A stretch of 64,000 bases of DNA, from positions 1 to 64,000 of the forward strand of contig CAUJDW010000079.1 of NCBI GenBank assembly GCA_963169455.1, read 5' to 3'. The DNA comes from Bacteroidota bacterium. Lineage in GTDB: Bacteria > Bacteroidota > Bacteroidia > Chitinophagales > Saprospiraceae. The first letter of the stretch is position 1, and the number at the start of each line of letters is the position of its first letter. Under the pieces are notes generated by a model. That model saw nothing but the letters and a program-made list of their open reading frames with translations. It made no database searches and was not told the origin of the DNA. Below are positions 1 through 8,216 of this stretch, piece after piece. The translations under genes and the position numbers were made by a program.

Positions 1-61
1 CGGCATCTTGTTTGGCCAGGATGGCCATCCGTTGAGTTTCCGTGAATTTACTTTGCTTCAT
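1..61 (-). CDS. IS3-family transposase orfA, N-terminal fragment (cut by window edge)
   Basis: Reading left from the ATG at 59-61, the first 20 residues are MKQSKFTETQRMAILAKQDA, which match the start of the helix-turn-helix orfA product of IS3-type elements (typically MKxSKFTExQ...IL...). OrfA binds the element ends and is normally fused to orfB by frameshifting. Only the first codons lie in the window, so nothing can be said about whether the element is intact. It reads outward from the A+T-rich island at 189-1610. The call rests on a short N-terminus. Confidence 0.6.
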   Translation of the reverse strand, partial: MKQSKFTETQRMAILAKQDA

Positions 62-140
62 CACGATCCTTTTTTGAAAGTTAGATAATTTTACCCTAAC
101 TCTCTACTTTTGGATGGTAGCGCCTGGGGGGAAGAGGACA
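1..140 (-). mobile_element. Probable IS3-type insertion sequence end
   Basis: The orfA fragment (1-61) is preceded on its own strand by about 80 bases of A+T-rich leader and then a G/C-rich stretch. IS3-family ends usually begin with TG; on the minus strand a TGTCC begins at position 140, which would be a reasonable element boundary. The other end is outside the window, so the terminal repeat and target duplication cannot be verified. Confidence 0.35.
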
Positions 141-188
141 CCCCAAAGGCTTCATTGAAATAAATTTTGGAGAGTAAAACAACAAAAG

Positions 189-407
189 ATGAAAGACCTG
201 GAAATAATGGATGAAAGGATAATAAGGGTGGTGGACTTACTGGAACAAATAAAGTCCGTAGATGAAATGATCAATCTCCATAGGCAAAAAGGGGATGAGG
301 AAGACATTATGTTAATCCAGTATCAATACCGGAGGGAGAAACACATTAAAGAATTAAGCTCAATATTGGAGGAATTGAATATCAAACCCAGTGATTTAGC
401 TGCATAG
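189..407 (+). CDS. Small hypothetical protein (72 aa), likely integron cassette gene
   Basis: A short charged protein (MKDLEIMDERIIRVV...), predicted almost entirely alpha-helical with heptad-like Leu/Ile spacing and no signal peptide or membrane segment. A GGAG ribosome site lies about 15 bases before the ATG. I do not recognise a family. Base composition is A+T rich, like the lipoprotein gene that follows and unlike the rest of the window. Its stop codon is 18 bases before an attC-like hairpin (425-490), the normal arrangement of a gene cassette, so it is best read as cassette cargo; such small helical proteins can be antitoxins or regulators, but nothing in the sequence proves that. Confidence 0.5.
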   Translation: MKDLEIMDERIIRVVDLLEQIKSVDEMINLHRQKGDEEDIMLIQYQYRREKHIKELSSILEELNIKPSDLAA

Positions 408-424
408 AAAAATGGATCGGCTGC

Positions 425-490
425 CGCCAACACCGGCCACCTGGCCATACTCCGCATGCGCTTCGTACGGCAGGTAGCCCCACGTTGGGC
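425..490 (+). other. attC-like integron recombination site
   Basis: The segment has the architecture of an integron attC site. R'' is CGCCAAC (425-431); then a 7-base spacer; L'' is ACCTGGCC (439-446); L' is GGCAGGT (469-475), which pairs with L'' except for one extra G, the expected extrahelical base; then an 8-base spacer; R' is GTTGGGC (484-490), fitting GTTRRRY. TAC/GTA (448-450/465-467) extends the stem inward around a 14-base loop. The total of 66 bp is within the known attC size range. R''/R' pair at 5 of 7 positions. No integrase gene is in the window. The next ORF starts 20 bases downstream, as in cassette arrays. Confidence 0.55.
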
Positions 491-509
491 GTCATATAGG
501 AAAACTGAA

Positions 510-1610
510 ATGAACATAAAATTGATTTATCTAATATTAATATTGACTCTTAATTTTTCTTGTTCTGAAAATAAAAAATCAGATAAGAAAACTGATTCGA
601 CTGAGTTTGTAAAGATTTCAAAAACCGACACCTTAAAATTCACTTCCGGTATCCGTTCTATCTTTCAAGACAGTAAAGGAAATTATTGGTTTGGAAGTAT
701 TCGAGAAGGAGTTGCGGTTTACAATGGTAAATCATTCAATTACTTCACTATTAATGAAGGGCTAACTGACAACCAAATCCTTTCCATTCAAGAAGATAAA
801 GAAGGAGTTATTTGGTTTAATACGCAACAAGGAGTGAGCAGTTATGATGGGACAAAAATCGTGAATCAGACCCCAGCTGACATAGAAAAACCACAAAATA
901 ATTTACCGGTTCAGGGTAATGAAACATTGCAAAGCCAATGGATGAAATCAGATCAAGACCTTTGGTTTGGAGCTTGGATTAAAGAAGGAGTTTATAGATT
1001 TGATGGGCAAAAATTAAATTATTTGGCATTTCCTCCTCATAAAGTCCTTAACCTCTACGATAATTTATTTGCAGTAACCAGTATTTCACAAGGAAAAAAC
1101 AATATGATTTGGTTTGGTACGTACGCAGGTGTTTTTGGTTATAATGGAAACGAATTTGAAATTATCAATGATGAAACTTTAGGCTTTGATAGGAATATCG
1201 CACCTCTTCATATTAGAAGTATTCTAGAGGATTCTAAAGGCAGACTTTGGATTGGTAACAATGGTATAGGTGTATTACTAAAAGAAGGCGATTCAATAAT
1301 TAATTTTTCTGATAAGAACAAATTAATTCACCCAACCAGTGGAAGAAAAGGTGATAAATCAATGCCAGGCACGCTCGAACACGTTTTCACAATTGCAGAA
1401 GATAGTAAAGGAAATATATGGTTTGGAGACAGAGATGCAGGAATTTGGAAATACGATGGTGTAAAGATGACTAATTACACAAAGAAAGATGGATTTACAA
1501 ATGATAATGCTTTATCCATTTTTGAAGATGATAAAGGCGAATTGTGGTTTGGAATGGAAGACGGAAAAGTATATACATTTAATGGAAAGACTTTTGAAAG
1601 GCAATTTTAA
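510..1610 (+). CDS. Two-component-regulator-propeller (Reg_prop) lipoprotein
   Basis: A 366-residue secreted lipoprotein. The N-terminus is a hydrophobic signal ending in the lipobox LNFSC (Cys about residue 18), so it should be lipid-anchored in the envelope. The mature part carries recurring units of the type I-x-E-D-S-K-G-N-I-W-F-G followed by Y-D/N-G, for example EDSKGNIWFG and EDDKGELWFG, at about 45-60-residue spacing. These are the beta-propeller blades (Reg_prop, PF07494) found in the sensor half of hybrid two-component systems; here no kinase or DNA-binding half follows. The ATG at 510 is chosen over the in-frame ATG at 456 because it begins the signal peptide and because 456 lies inside the attC-like site. 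Codon use is strongly A+T biased, pointing to recent transfer. Confidence 0.8.
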   Translation: MNIKLIYLILILTLNFSCSENKKSDKKTDSTEFVKISKTDTLKFTSGIRSIFQDSKGNYWFGSIREGVAVYNGKSFNYFTINEGLTDNQILSIQEDKEGVIWFNTQQGVSSYDGTKIVNQTPADIEKPQNNLPVQGNETLQSQWMKSDQDLWFGAWIKEGVYRFDGQKLNYLAFPPHKVLNLYDNLFAVTSISQGKNNMIWFGTYAGVFGYNGNEFEIINDETLGFDRNIAPLHIRSILEDSKGRLWIGNNGIGVLLKEGDSIINFSDKNKLIHPTSGRKGDKSMPGTLEHVFTIAEDSKGNIWFGDRDAGIWKYDGVKMTNYTKKDGFTNDNALSIFEDDKGELWFGMEDGKVYTFNGKTFERQF

Positions 1611-1860
1611 GAAATACGAACGCACAACATTGGCTCAACCCCATTAAGTTAAGCCCCAAAACCGAAACCAAAGGGTAAAAACCTGGTGCTCCGCCCGCAG
1701 TTGGGTGGAAAATCCGGAAACACATAGAGGGGGGCAAAAGCGCCCCCTGCCCGCCGGCTTGGCCGGCGGCCCCGAATTTGTTCAGGAGAGCACGTAGCCC
1801 GGGCGGGCTAAAGCGAGGGCTTGTAATTGGACTCGTAGTTATGGCGCTCAGCCCCTCGCA

Positions 1861-2287
1861 TCAGCGCCTTTTGCGGACGCGTTTTTTGTCCGTTCGGATA
1901 GGCTCCAGGGCGGAAAGCAGTAGGGCCAGGAGTTCTTTGACTCTGGCCCACCATCGTTTAGGCCCGTCCAGCAAGAGTGCCGGCAGGAAACGTTTGAGAT
2001 AGCCCAGGCCGACATTGCGGTTGAGCTGATAGGCATGCTTTCTGCCTTGCGTTTTTTGGCCCACCTGCTTTTCCCCAGGGCAAACTGGCGCATGCTCTGT
2101 AGGTTGAACAGGGCAAACATGGCCCACACTTCCTGCCGGATGCTTTCGTTGGTGTAAGAAGCGAAGACAGCCGCCTGGAAGTAGCTTTTGAGGATATGGA
2201 AGCAGGTTTCCACGCCCCAACGCGAGTTGTACAGGCCGGCGAAGTGCCGGCGGTGATACCTTCGGCGGTGGAGCAGGTGCCTTCCGC
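1861..2287 (-). pseudogene. IS4-type transposase remnant (C-terminal part, frameshifted)
   Basis: Reading left from about 2250, the translation contains LYNSRWGVETCFHILKSY, a perfect Y-(2)-R-(3)-E-(6)-K signature of IS4-type DDE transposases, with the catalytic Glu. The protein then runs through FALFNLQSMRQFALGKSRWAKK and at an A6 run (near 2061) must shift by -1 to continue as TQGRKHAYQLNRNVG... to the stop at 1861. The N-terminal domain with the two catalytic Asp residues is gone: the sequence upstream of the signature runs straight into the panD stop codon at 2288. The element is therefore inactive. Downstream (1611-1860) there are G/C-rich palindromes but no further gene. Confidence 0.75.
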
Positions 2288-2641
2288 CTACCCCTTCGGC
2301 GCCCGGTTATTTTCATCCGGAAAGACCACGCTCGGGCTAAAGGTTTTGGCCTCTTCGAAATCCATCCAGGCGTAGGAGATGATGATGACGATATCGCCCA
2401 CCTGGGCGCGGCGGGCGGCGGCGCCGTTGAGGCAGATGACGCCCGAGCCGCGTTCGCCGGGGATGACGTAGGTCTCCAGCCGCTCACCGTTGTTGTTGTT
2501 GACCACCTGCACTTTCTCCCCTTCGATGAGGTTGGCTGCGTCCATCAGGTCTTCGTCGATGGTGATGCTGCCGACATAGTTGAGGTCGGCCTGGGTTACT
2601 TTGACTCGGTGTATTTTGGATTTGAACCGTTGGATCATCAT
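2288..2641 (-). CDS. panD: Aspartate 1-decarboxylase
   Basis: Makes beta-alanine from L-aspartate for pantothenate synthesis. The 117-residue product has the family's usual length and the self-processing site: with the start at 2641 (two adjacent ATGs) the Gly-Ser bond in YVGSITID falls at residues 24-25, the canonical position where the pyruvoyl group forms. The longer in-frame extension to 2755 has no family counterpart and is rejected. [20 protein letters not shown] is the typical core. It lies 161 bp downstream of panC on the same strand, forming a panC-panD pair. The C-terminal tail ends in NNRAPKG directly against the IS4 remnant, so the last few residues may have been altered by that insertion. 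Confidence 0.95.
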   Translation of the reverse strand: MMIQRFKSKIHRVKVTQADLNYVGSITIDEDLMDAANLIEGEKVQVVNNNNGERLETYVIPGERGSGVICLNGAAARRAQVGDIVIIISYAWMDFEEAKTFSPSVVFPDENNRAPKG

Positions 2642-2802
2642 AGCACTAGAAGAAATATAATATTCTGCAATATTTAAGGATGGTGTCCATTTGTACCATA
2701 GCACATCATACCACCCCCATACAAACAAAACAATATTGCGAAAAGTTGCAGCCATCTGGGGCTCCTTAGCGGTATTATCCGGAACGCGGGCCTGTAGCCC
2801 CG

Positions 2803-3660
2803 TTAGGCGCCCCTGCGCAGGATGTGGTTGTCGATCAGGCGCACATCGCCGGCCCAGACGGCAGCGCAGGCTACGATCATCCCCTCATTATCGAAGTGCG
2901 CCAGGGGTTGCAGGCTTTGGCCGTCGACGAGCTCAAAATATTCGGGCCGGAAGCCAGGTATGCTGAGTTGTTGCAGGGCTTTTTCCCGTACCTGGGCAGG
3001 GCCCAGCCCCTGGCCCATCCAGTGGGCGGCGTCCTGCAGGCTTTGGAAGATGATGGCGGCCCGGCTGTGTTGTTCCGGGCTCAGGCGGGCGTTGCGGGAG
3101 CTCATCGCCAGGCCGTTGGGCTCGCGAACGGTAGGCCCCATGACAAACTCCACCGGAAGGCCGAGGGTGCGAATCATGTGCTGAACGATGAGGCATTGCT
3201 GGTAATCCTTCTGCCCCATGAACAGGCGCTGGGGTTCGACGATGCCGAGCAGGCGGTTCATCACCTGGGCGACGCCCTGGAAATGGCCGGGCCGGAAGCG
3301 GCCTTCCAGGCCTTCGGCCAGCGGCCCGAAATCGACGGGCGCCGTGCTGTCGAGGCCCGGCGGGTAAACCTCATCCACGGGGGGCATGAAAACGGCATGG
3401 CAGCCAACCTCGTAGAGCATCTGCAGGTCTTTAGCCGGATTGCGGGGGTATTTCTCCAGGTCTTCGGCCTGGTTGAACTGGGTGGGGTTGACGAAAATGC
3501 TGCACACCGTGCACTGGGTGGATTCAAGCGATTGCCGGATGAGCGAGAGGTGCCCTTCGTGCAGCGCCCCCATGGTCGGCGCGAAGCCGATTGCGCGGCC
3601 TTTGGTTCGGAAAGGCTCCAGGAAAAGCCGGAGCGCACGAACGTTTTTGAAGAGGTACAT
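2803..3660 (-). CDS. panC: Pantothenate synthetase
   Basis: Condenses pantoate with beta-alanine using ATP, through a pantoyl-adenylate. The 285-residue protein starts MYLFKNV and shows the nucleotidyltransferase signature [14 protein letters not shown] (HxGH type, residues about 29-42), IFVNPTQF, the pantoate-binding region and the MSSRN motif that stands in for KMSKS. It is followed by panD on the same strand, so the last two steps of pantothenate supply are co-oriented. It is divergent from the short GT5 gene at 3829, sharing a 168-bp regulatory interval. Confidence 0.96.
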   Translation of the reverse strand: MYLFKNVRALRLFLEPFRTKGRAIGFAPTMGALHEGHLSLIRQSLESTQCTVCSIFVNPTQFNQAEDLEKYPRNPAKDLQMLYEVGCHAVFMPPVDEVYPPGLDSTAPVDFGPLAEGLEGRFRPGHFQGVAQVMNRLLGIVEPQRLFMGQKDYQQCLIVQHMIRTLGLPVEFVMGPTVREPNGLAMSSRNARLSPEQHSRAAIIFQSLQDAAHWMGQGLGPAQVREKALQQLSIPGFRPEYFELVDGQSLQPLAHFDNEGMIVACAAVWAGDVRLIDNHILRRGA

Positions 3661-3762
3661 CTCGAATTCGCACGTTTTGAAAAACCAGGATACGAATATA
3701 GGCGTTTTTGTTAACAGAGTATTAAGTTGGGCCTAAATACAGGAAAATCAATGATTTTTTGC

Positions 3763-3770
3763 TAAATTTG
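3763..3770 (+). promoter_or_regulatory. Candidate -7 promoter element for the GT5 gene
   Basis: TAAATTTG fits the Bacteroidota primary-sigma -7 consensus TAnnTTTG exactly and lies 59 bases before the ATG at 3829. The expected -33 TTG is not at the ideal 19-21-base spacing, so the assignment is tentative. Confidence 0.4.
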
Positions 3771-3828
3771 CAGACTGTTTGCTCCATCCTGTGGAGTTGA
3801 AAGTTGTTCCTTTAAATACTTATGGTCT

Positions 3829-4662
3829 ATGAGTAAAAAGAAAGTGCTGATCGTAACGCAGGAAATGCATCCGTATACTTCACTCTCCGAAATATCCAAA
3901 ATAGCCCGAAAGCTTCCCCAACATATCCAGGAAAACGGCATGGAAATCCGGGTGCTGATGCCCCGCTTCGGCACCATCAACGAGCGCCGGCACCGCCTGC
4001 ACGAAGTGGTGCGGCTGTCCGGAATGAACATCATCGTGGATGATGATGACTACCCGCTGATTATCAAGGTCGCCTCCCTGCCGGAAGCCCGCATGCAGGT
4101 CTATTTCCTGGACAATGAGGATTTTTTCAAACGCAAGCAGATATTCAAGGATGATGAAGGGGTGCCCTTCGATGACAATCCCGACCGGATGGTCTTTTTC
4201 TGTAAGGGCGTGATCGAAACCGTGAAAAAATTCGGCTGGCCGCCCGACATCGTCCACTGCCACGGCTGGATGACCAGCCTCATCCCGCTTTACCTGAAAA
4301 CGGCCTACAAGAACGAGCCGCTTTTCCAGCACGCCAAGGTGGTCTACTCCGTGTACGACAACAACCCGCTGGAGAAAACCTTCAACGGCCAGTTCATCGC
4401 CAAAGCTTCGATCAACAACCTGACCGACGAGGACCTGCAGGCCTATCAGAACGGCACGGGCATCACCCTGCACAAAGGCGCCATTGCTTATGCCGACGCC
4501 GTGGTGCTGGGCAGCGAAGGCATCGGGGATTCCTTCAAAAAAGCCCTGGCTGCGGCCGACAAGCCCGTCCTGGACTACCAGGGAGATGACGAAGGAGGCC
4601 TCGGGCACTACCTCGAGTTCTACAATATGCTTTCTGCAGAGGAAGTAGAAGAAGAAAAATAA
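3829..4662 (+). CDS. Short GT5-type glycogen/starch synthase-like protein
   Basis: A 277-residue protein corresponding only to the N-terminal Rossmann half of glycogen synthase (full-length members are about 480 residues). It begins MSKKKVLIVTQEMHPYTSLS and contains EIRVLMPRFGTINERRHRLH and DIVHCHGWMTSLIPLYLK, the acceptor-side signatures of the GT5 catalytic domain. The C-terminal nucleotide-sugar-binding half is absent, and the usual KxGGL motif near the N-terminus is replaced by SEISKIARKLP. This truncated form is, to my knowledge, standard in Bacteroidota and usually sits next to panC and a DUF4270 gene, as here. Whether it has glycosyltransferase activity is open; an envelope or regulatory role fits its neighbours (DUF4270, glmS) at least as well. 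Confidence 0.85.
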   Translation: MSKKKVLIVTQEMHPYTSLSEISKIARKLPQHIQENGMEIRVLMPRFGTINERRHRLHEVVRLSGMNIIVDDDDYPLIIKVASLPEARMQVYFLDNEDFFKRKQIFKDDEGVPFDDNPDRMVFFCKGVIETVKKFGWPPDIVHCHGWMTSLIPLYLKTAYKNEPLFQHAKVVYSVYDNNPLEKTFNGQFIAKASINNLTDEDLQAYQNGTGITLHKGAIAYADAVVLGSEGIGDSFKKALAAADKPVLDYQGDDEGGLGHYLEFYNMLSAEEVEEEK

Positions 4663-4749
4663 TTGATCACCCTCCATACGCCGGCCTTTTCCCTGCGCCG
4701 GCTTATGGCTGCTGCCGGCGGCTGCAAACTGTTCCAGGCCGCCGGGCGC

Positions 4750-4797
4750 GCCCCGGCCCGCAAGGCATACGGCTTTCCGAAGCGGGCCGGGGCGTTT
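4750..4797 (+). terminator. Rho-independent-like terminator after the GT5 gene
   Basis: A perfect 12-bp G/C-rich stem, GCCCCGGCCCGC (4750-4761) with its complement at 4782-4793, encloses a 20-base loop and is followed by TTTT. It lies 88 bases after the GT5 stop and before a candidate promoter of the next gene, separating the two transcripts. The 291-base interval 4663-4953 holds nothing else I can support apart from that promoter. Confidence 0.55.
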
Positions 4798-4881
4798 TCC
4801 TCCCCCATTGGTTTGAAAAACGTTCGCCCCGGCGCCCGGCGCCCGGCGAATACCCCTGCCTGCTCCCGCCGGCCTTTTCCA

Positions 4882-4913
4882 TTGGGAAAGCTCCGCCGGT
4901 TGTGCTAATATTG
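4882..4913 (+). promoter_or_regulatory. Candidate promoter for the DUF4270 gene
   Basis: TTG (4882-4884) and TAATATTG (4906-4913) are separated by 21 bases and lie 41-72 bases before the ATG at 4954. This approximates the Bacteroidota -33/-7 layout, with one mismatch in the -7 element (TAnnTTTG). Confidence 0.4.
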
Positions 4914-4953
4914 CGGGGTTTTCTGAATCAATGGTAAAAAACGACCTGCTTAT

Positions 4954-6297
4954 ATGAAATTATCCGCTGTTATTCCCATCCTGGCCCTGCCACTGCTGTT
5001 CGCCGCCTGCGCCGACCCGACCCTGGTAGGCGGCAGCCTGCTCGATGACGACAAGGCCAACGTGGGCTTCACCGACACCCTTTCCATCCGGGCGAGCACT
5101 ATCGCCAAAGACTCTGTCCGAACCTACTCGCCATTCCTCGGCAGCCAGCTGAACAATTACCTGTTCGGCGTCTTTAACGACCCCGTTTTCGGAAAAACCA
5201 CGGCCAGCATCTTTGCCCAGGTTTACCCCGAAAGCCGCACCCCGAATTTCAGAAACATCACCATCGATTCCCTCGTCCTGATCCTGCCCTATTTCAGCGG
5301 CGGCCATTATGGGGTGATCAATGAGCCTTTCGGTATGGACGTTTTGCGCCTGGCGGAGAATCTGGACGAAAATGAAGAATATTTCTCCAACCAGGACATT
5401 GCCGTCAGCCCGATCCCGCTGGGCAGCATAACCGCCACGCCCAGCCTCGACAGCACAATGTTCATCGATTACGTCGGCAACGAAGCGGACACCCTGAATT
5501 TCGCATTTTTCCGCGTCCCGCTCGACACCACCCTCGCCAGGGAACTCATCGGGCTGGATACATCCTTTTACCGGTCCGACAGCTTGTTTTTCGACGCCTT
5601 CAAAGGCATCAAACTGCAGCCCACCAACGATGGCAACAAGGGTTTGCTGGGTTTTGACCTGGCCTCCACCCGGGCAGGCATCTATCTGTTCTACCGGGAT
5701 TCCACCGGCGACGCCCGCCGCTTCCTGTACGATTTCGACCCCACGCCGACTGTTCGCTTTACGCACTACGAACATGACTACAGCGGCTCAAAGGCGGAGC
5801 CCTTCATCGATAACCCTGGCCTTGGCGACAGCCTGCTTTTCGTTCAGGGCATGTCGGGGCTGGAGATCAAGCTGGAGATACCCGATGTGCAAAGCCTCAG
5901 CGGCGTGGTAATCAATAAGGCAGAGCTGGAGTTATACCTGGCCAACCTGGAAGGCGACGACATCCTGTCCTTCCCGCCCGTTGATCAGCTCATCCTGACG
6001 GCTCCAAACAGCGAGGGAGAGATAGTGGCCATCGAGGATATCGAGATCATCCTGGCGCGCCGCCTTTCCCTGGAGAACGTATTCGGCGGCGTCCCCGTCG
6101 AGGGCGGCAACGGCAGCCCGGTGGTGTACCGGATGAACCTCTCGTCCCATTTTCAGAATGTGGTTGACGGCGTAGTGGGCAATGTGCTTTACATCACGCC
6201 CTACCTCAAGGCGGAAACGCCTTCGCGCCTCGTTTTTTACGGGGCCGGGCGCCCCCAGTACGCAGTAAAACTGAAGCTGGCTTTCACCCGCTTGTAA
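4954..6297 (+). CDS. DUF4270 family lipoprotein
   Basis: A 447-residue exported protein. The signal peptide ends in the lipobox LFAAC (Cys about residue 19), so it should be lipid-anchored in the envelope. The mature part opens with DPTLVGGSLLDDDKANVGFTDT, close to the conserved start of DUF4270, and continues as beta-rich repeats with paired phrases such as ATPSLDSTMFIDYVG and VVINKAELELYLANL that suggest two or more jelly-roll-like domains. The family is restricted to Bacteroidota and its function is not established. Its position between a GT5-like gene and glmS recurs in this phylum, which suggests a cell-surface polymer role; that is inference from context. Confidence 0.85.
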   Translation: MKLSAVIPILALPLLFAACADPTLVGGSLLDDDKANVGFTDTLSIRASTIAKDSVRTYSPFLGSQLNNYLFGVFNDPVFGKTTASIFAQVYPESRTPNFRNITIDSLVLILPYFSGGHYGVINEPFGMDVLRLAENLDENEEYFSNQDIAVSPIPLGSITATPSLDSTMFIDYVGNEADTLNFAFFRVPLDTTLARELIGLDTSFYRSDSLFFDAFKGIKLQPTNDGNKGLLGFDLASTRAGIYLFYRDSTGDARRFLYDFDPTPTVRFTHYEHDYSGSKAEPFIDNPGLGDSLLFVQGMSGLEIKLEIPDVQSLSGVVINKAELELYLANLEGDDILSFPPVDQLILTAPNSEGEIVAIEDIEIILARRLSLENVFGGVPVEGGNGSPVVYRMNLSSHFQNVVDGVVGNVLYITPYLKAETPSRLVFYGAGRPQYAVKLKLAFTRL

Positions 6298-6359
6298 AGG
6301 CGGGCGGCGCCTGCAGAATACATTAGCTTTTTTTCTCCCAACACCAAACCTGAAAAAAC

Positions 6360-8201
6360 ATGTGTGGCATCGTTGCTTATCTCGGCCCGCAACAGGCGTA
6401 TCCCATCCTGATCAAAGGCCTGAAGCGGCTGGAATACCGCGGCTATGACAGTGCGGGCATCGCCGTGCTGCATGGCGGGAAGCTGAAGGCCTTCAAAAAG
6501 AAGGGAAAAGTACAGGAACTGGAAGACGCTGTGCAGCATGCTTTTCCCGAAGGCTCCGCCGGCATAGGGCATACGCGCTGGGCGACCCATGGCGCCCCCA
6601 ACGACCTCAACGCCCACCCGCATTTGTCGGGAAACGGGCGGCTGGCGCTGGTGCACAACGGCATCATTGAGAACTACGCCCTGCTGAAAGCCGCCCTTGA
6701 AAAAGAAGGCCACCATTTCAAAAGCGAGACCGATACCGAAGTGCTGGCCCATCTGATCGAGGAGGTGCAGAAACGGGGCGGGCTTCCGCTGGAAGAAGCC
6801 GTCCGGGTCGCGCTGAAGCGCGTGGTGGGCGCTTACGCCATCGTGGTGATGGACCAGGAAGAGCCCGGCAAGCTGGTGGCCGCCCGCAAAGCCAGCCCGC
6901 TGGTCATCGGCATCGGCAATCAGGAATTTTTCCTGGCATCCGACGCCACCCCCATCATCGAGCACACCCGGAAAGTGGCGTACCTCAACGACGGAGAGAT
7001 CGCCGTGGTGTCACTCCGGGAGGGGATGAAGGTCAGGACCATGCAGAACGAGTTCCAGACCCCCTTCATCCACGAGCTGGACCTCGAGCTGGAGAGCCTG
7101 GAAAAAGGCGGCTTCGATTATTTCATGCTCAAGGAAATATACGAGCAGCCCACCACCATTGCCGACAGCATGCGGGGGCGGATCAACGTAGCGGAGGGCT
7201 GGGCCCGGCTGGGCGGGTTGGAAAGCCACATCGGGCGCATCTGCCAGGCCCGGCGCATCATCATCGTGGCCTGCGGCACCTCCTGGCACTCGGGGCTCAT
7301 CGGTGAATACCTGATCGAGGACCTGGCGCGCATTCCGGTGGAGGTGGAGTACGCTTCGGAGTTCCGCTACCGCAACCCCATCATAAACGAGGAGGATGTC
7401 GTCATCGCCATCTCGCAGTCGGGGGAAACGGCCGACACCCTGGCGGCGCTGGAGCTCGCAAAGGAAAAAGGCGCCCTGGCCCTGGGGCTCGTCAATGTGG
7501 TGGGGTCTTCCATCGCGCGCATCACCGACGCGGGGGCCTACATCCATGCAGGCCCGGAGATCGGGGTGGCCTCCACGAAGGCCTTCACCGGGCAGGTGGC
7601 CCTGCTCACCATGCTGGCCCTCATACTGGCCCGGAAGCGGGGCGCCATCGAAGACAGCTATTTCCGTCGCCTGATCGCCGAACTGGCCGATATTCCCAAC
7701 AAAGTGAAAAAGGTGTTGGAATTCGATTCAGAGATTGAGTATATTGCGGGGGAAATCAAGGACCGGCACAACGCCCTCTATTTAGGCAGAGGGTACAACT
7801 TCCCTGTAGCATTGGAGGGAGCCCTGAAGTTGAAGGAAATTTCCTACGTTCACGCCGAAGGCTATCCCGCTGCCGAGATGAAACATGGCCCGATCGCACT
7901 CATTGATGAGCAAATGCCCGTCATCGTTATTGCCACCAACAAGAGCGCTTACGACAAAATCGCCAGTAACATCCAGGAAGTAAAGGCCAGAAAAGGCATG
8001 GTCATCGCAGTGGTGACGGAAGGAGACGAAGCCATCAGCGGGATGGCGGATTTCGCGATCCGCATCCCCGATACGGAAGAACCTCTGACGCCGCTCCTCT
8101 CCGTGATCCCTCTGCAGCTGCTCTCCTATCACATCGCCGTGATGCGGGGGTGCGATGTCGACCAGCCGCGAAACCTTGCCAAATCTGTTACCGTAGAATA
8201 A
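6360..8201 (+). CDS. glmS: Glutamine-fructose-6-phosphate aminotransferase (isomerizing)
   Basis: Converts fructose-6-phosphate and glutamine to glucosamine-6-phosphate, the first step of UDP-GlcNAc synthesis. The 613-residue protein starts MCGIVAYLG, placing the Ntn-hydrolase nucleophile at Cys2; TRWATHG and HNGIIENY belong to the glutaminase domain (about 1-235). Two SIS isomerase domains follow (ACGTSWHSG and ISQSGETADT; YLGRGYNFPVALEGALKLKE). It ends with the typical DQPRNLAKSVTVE. The gene leads a run of closely spaced genes (DUF4290 15 bases later, then murA 7 bases later), linking amino-sugar production to peptidoglycan precursor synthesis. A nagB gene (41456-42265) could run the reverse reaction. 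Confidence 0.98.
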   Translation: MCGIVAYLGPQQAYPILIKGLKRLEYRGYDSAGIAVLHGGKLKAFKKKGKVQELEDAVQHAFPEGSAGIGHTRWATHGAPNDLNAHPHLSGNGRLALVHNGIIENYALLKAALEKEGHHFKSETDTEVLAHLIEEVQKRGGLPLEEAVRVALKRVVGAYAIVVMDQEEPGKLVAARKASPLVIGIGNQEFFLASDATPIIEHTRKVAYLNDGEIAVVSLREGMKVRTMQNEFQTPFIHELDLELESLEKGGFDYFMLKEIYEQPTTIADSMRGRINVAEGWARLGGLESHIGRICQARRIIIVACGTSWHSGLIGEYLIEDLARIPVEVEYASEFRYRNPIINEEDVVIAISQSGETADTLAALELAKEKGALALGLVNVVGSSIARITDAGAYIHAGPEIGVASTKAFTGQVALLTMLALILARKRGAIEDSYFRRLIAELADIPNKVKKVLEFDSEIEYIAGEIKDRHNALYLGRGYNFPVALEGALKLKEISYVHAEGYPAAEMKHGPIALIDEQMPVIVIATNKSAYDKIASNIQEVKARKGMVIAVVTEGDEAISGMADFAIRIPDTEEPLTPLLSVIPLQLLSYHIAVMRGCDVDQPRNLAKSVTVE

Positions 8202-8216
8202 GTAAATTTTTTAAAT

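Noticed and set aside
1611..1710. Possible second attC site (GCACAAC at 1622, GTTGGGT at 1700) after the propeller lipoprotein gene
   Set aside because: Core triplets are present but no L''/L' pairing can be found at the right spacing, so only the site at 425-490 is called.
2040..2075. A6 run in the IS4-type remnant as a programmed -1 frameshift site
   Set aside because: The IS4 family does not normally use frameshifting, the gene lacks its N-terminal half, and a homopolymer indel in a dead gene is the simpler reading.
4663..4908. ORF after the GT5 gene
   Set aside because: Low-complexity Arg/Pro/Ala translation over a terminator hairpin, without a proper ATG start or ribosome site.
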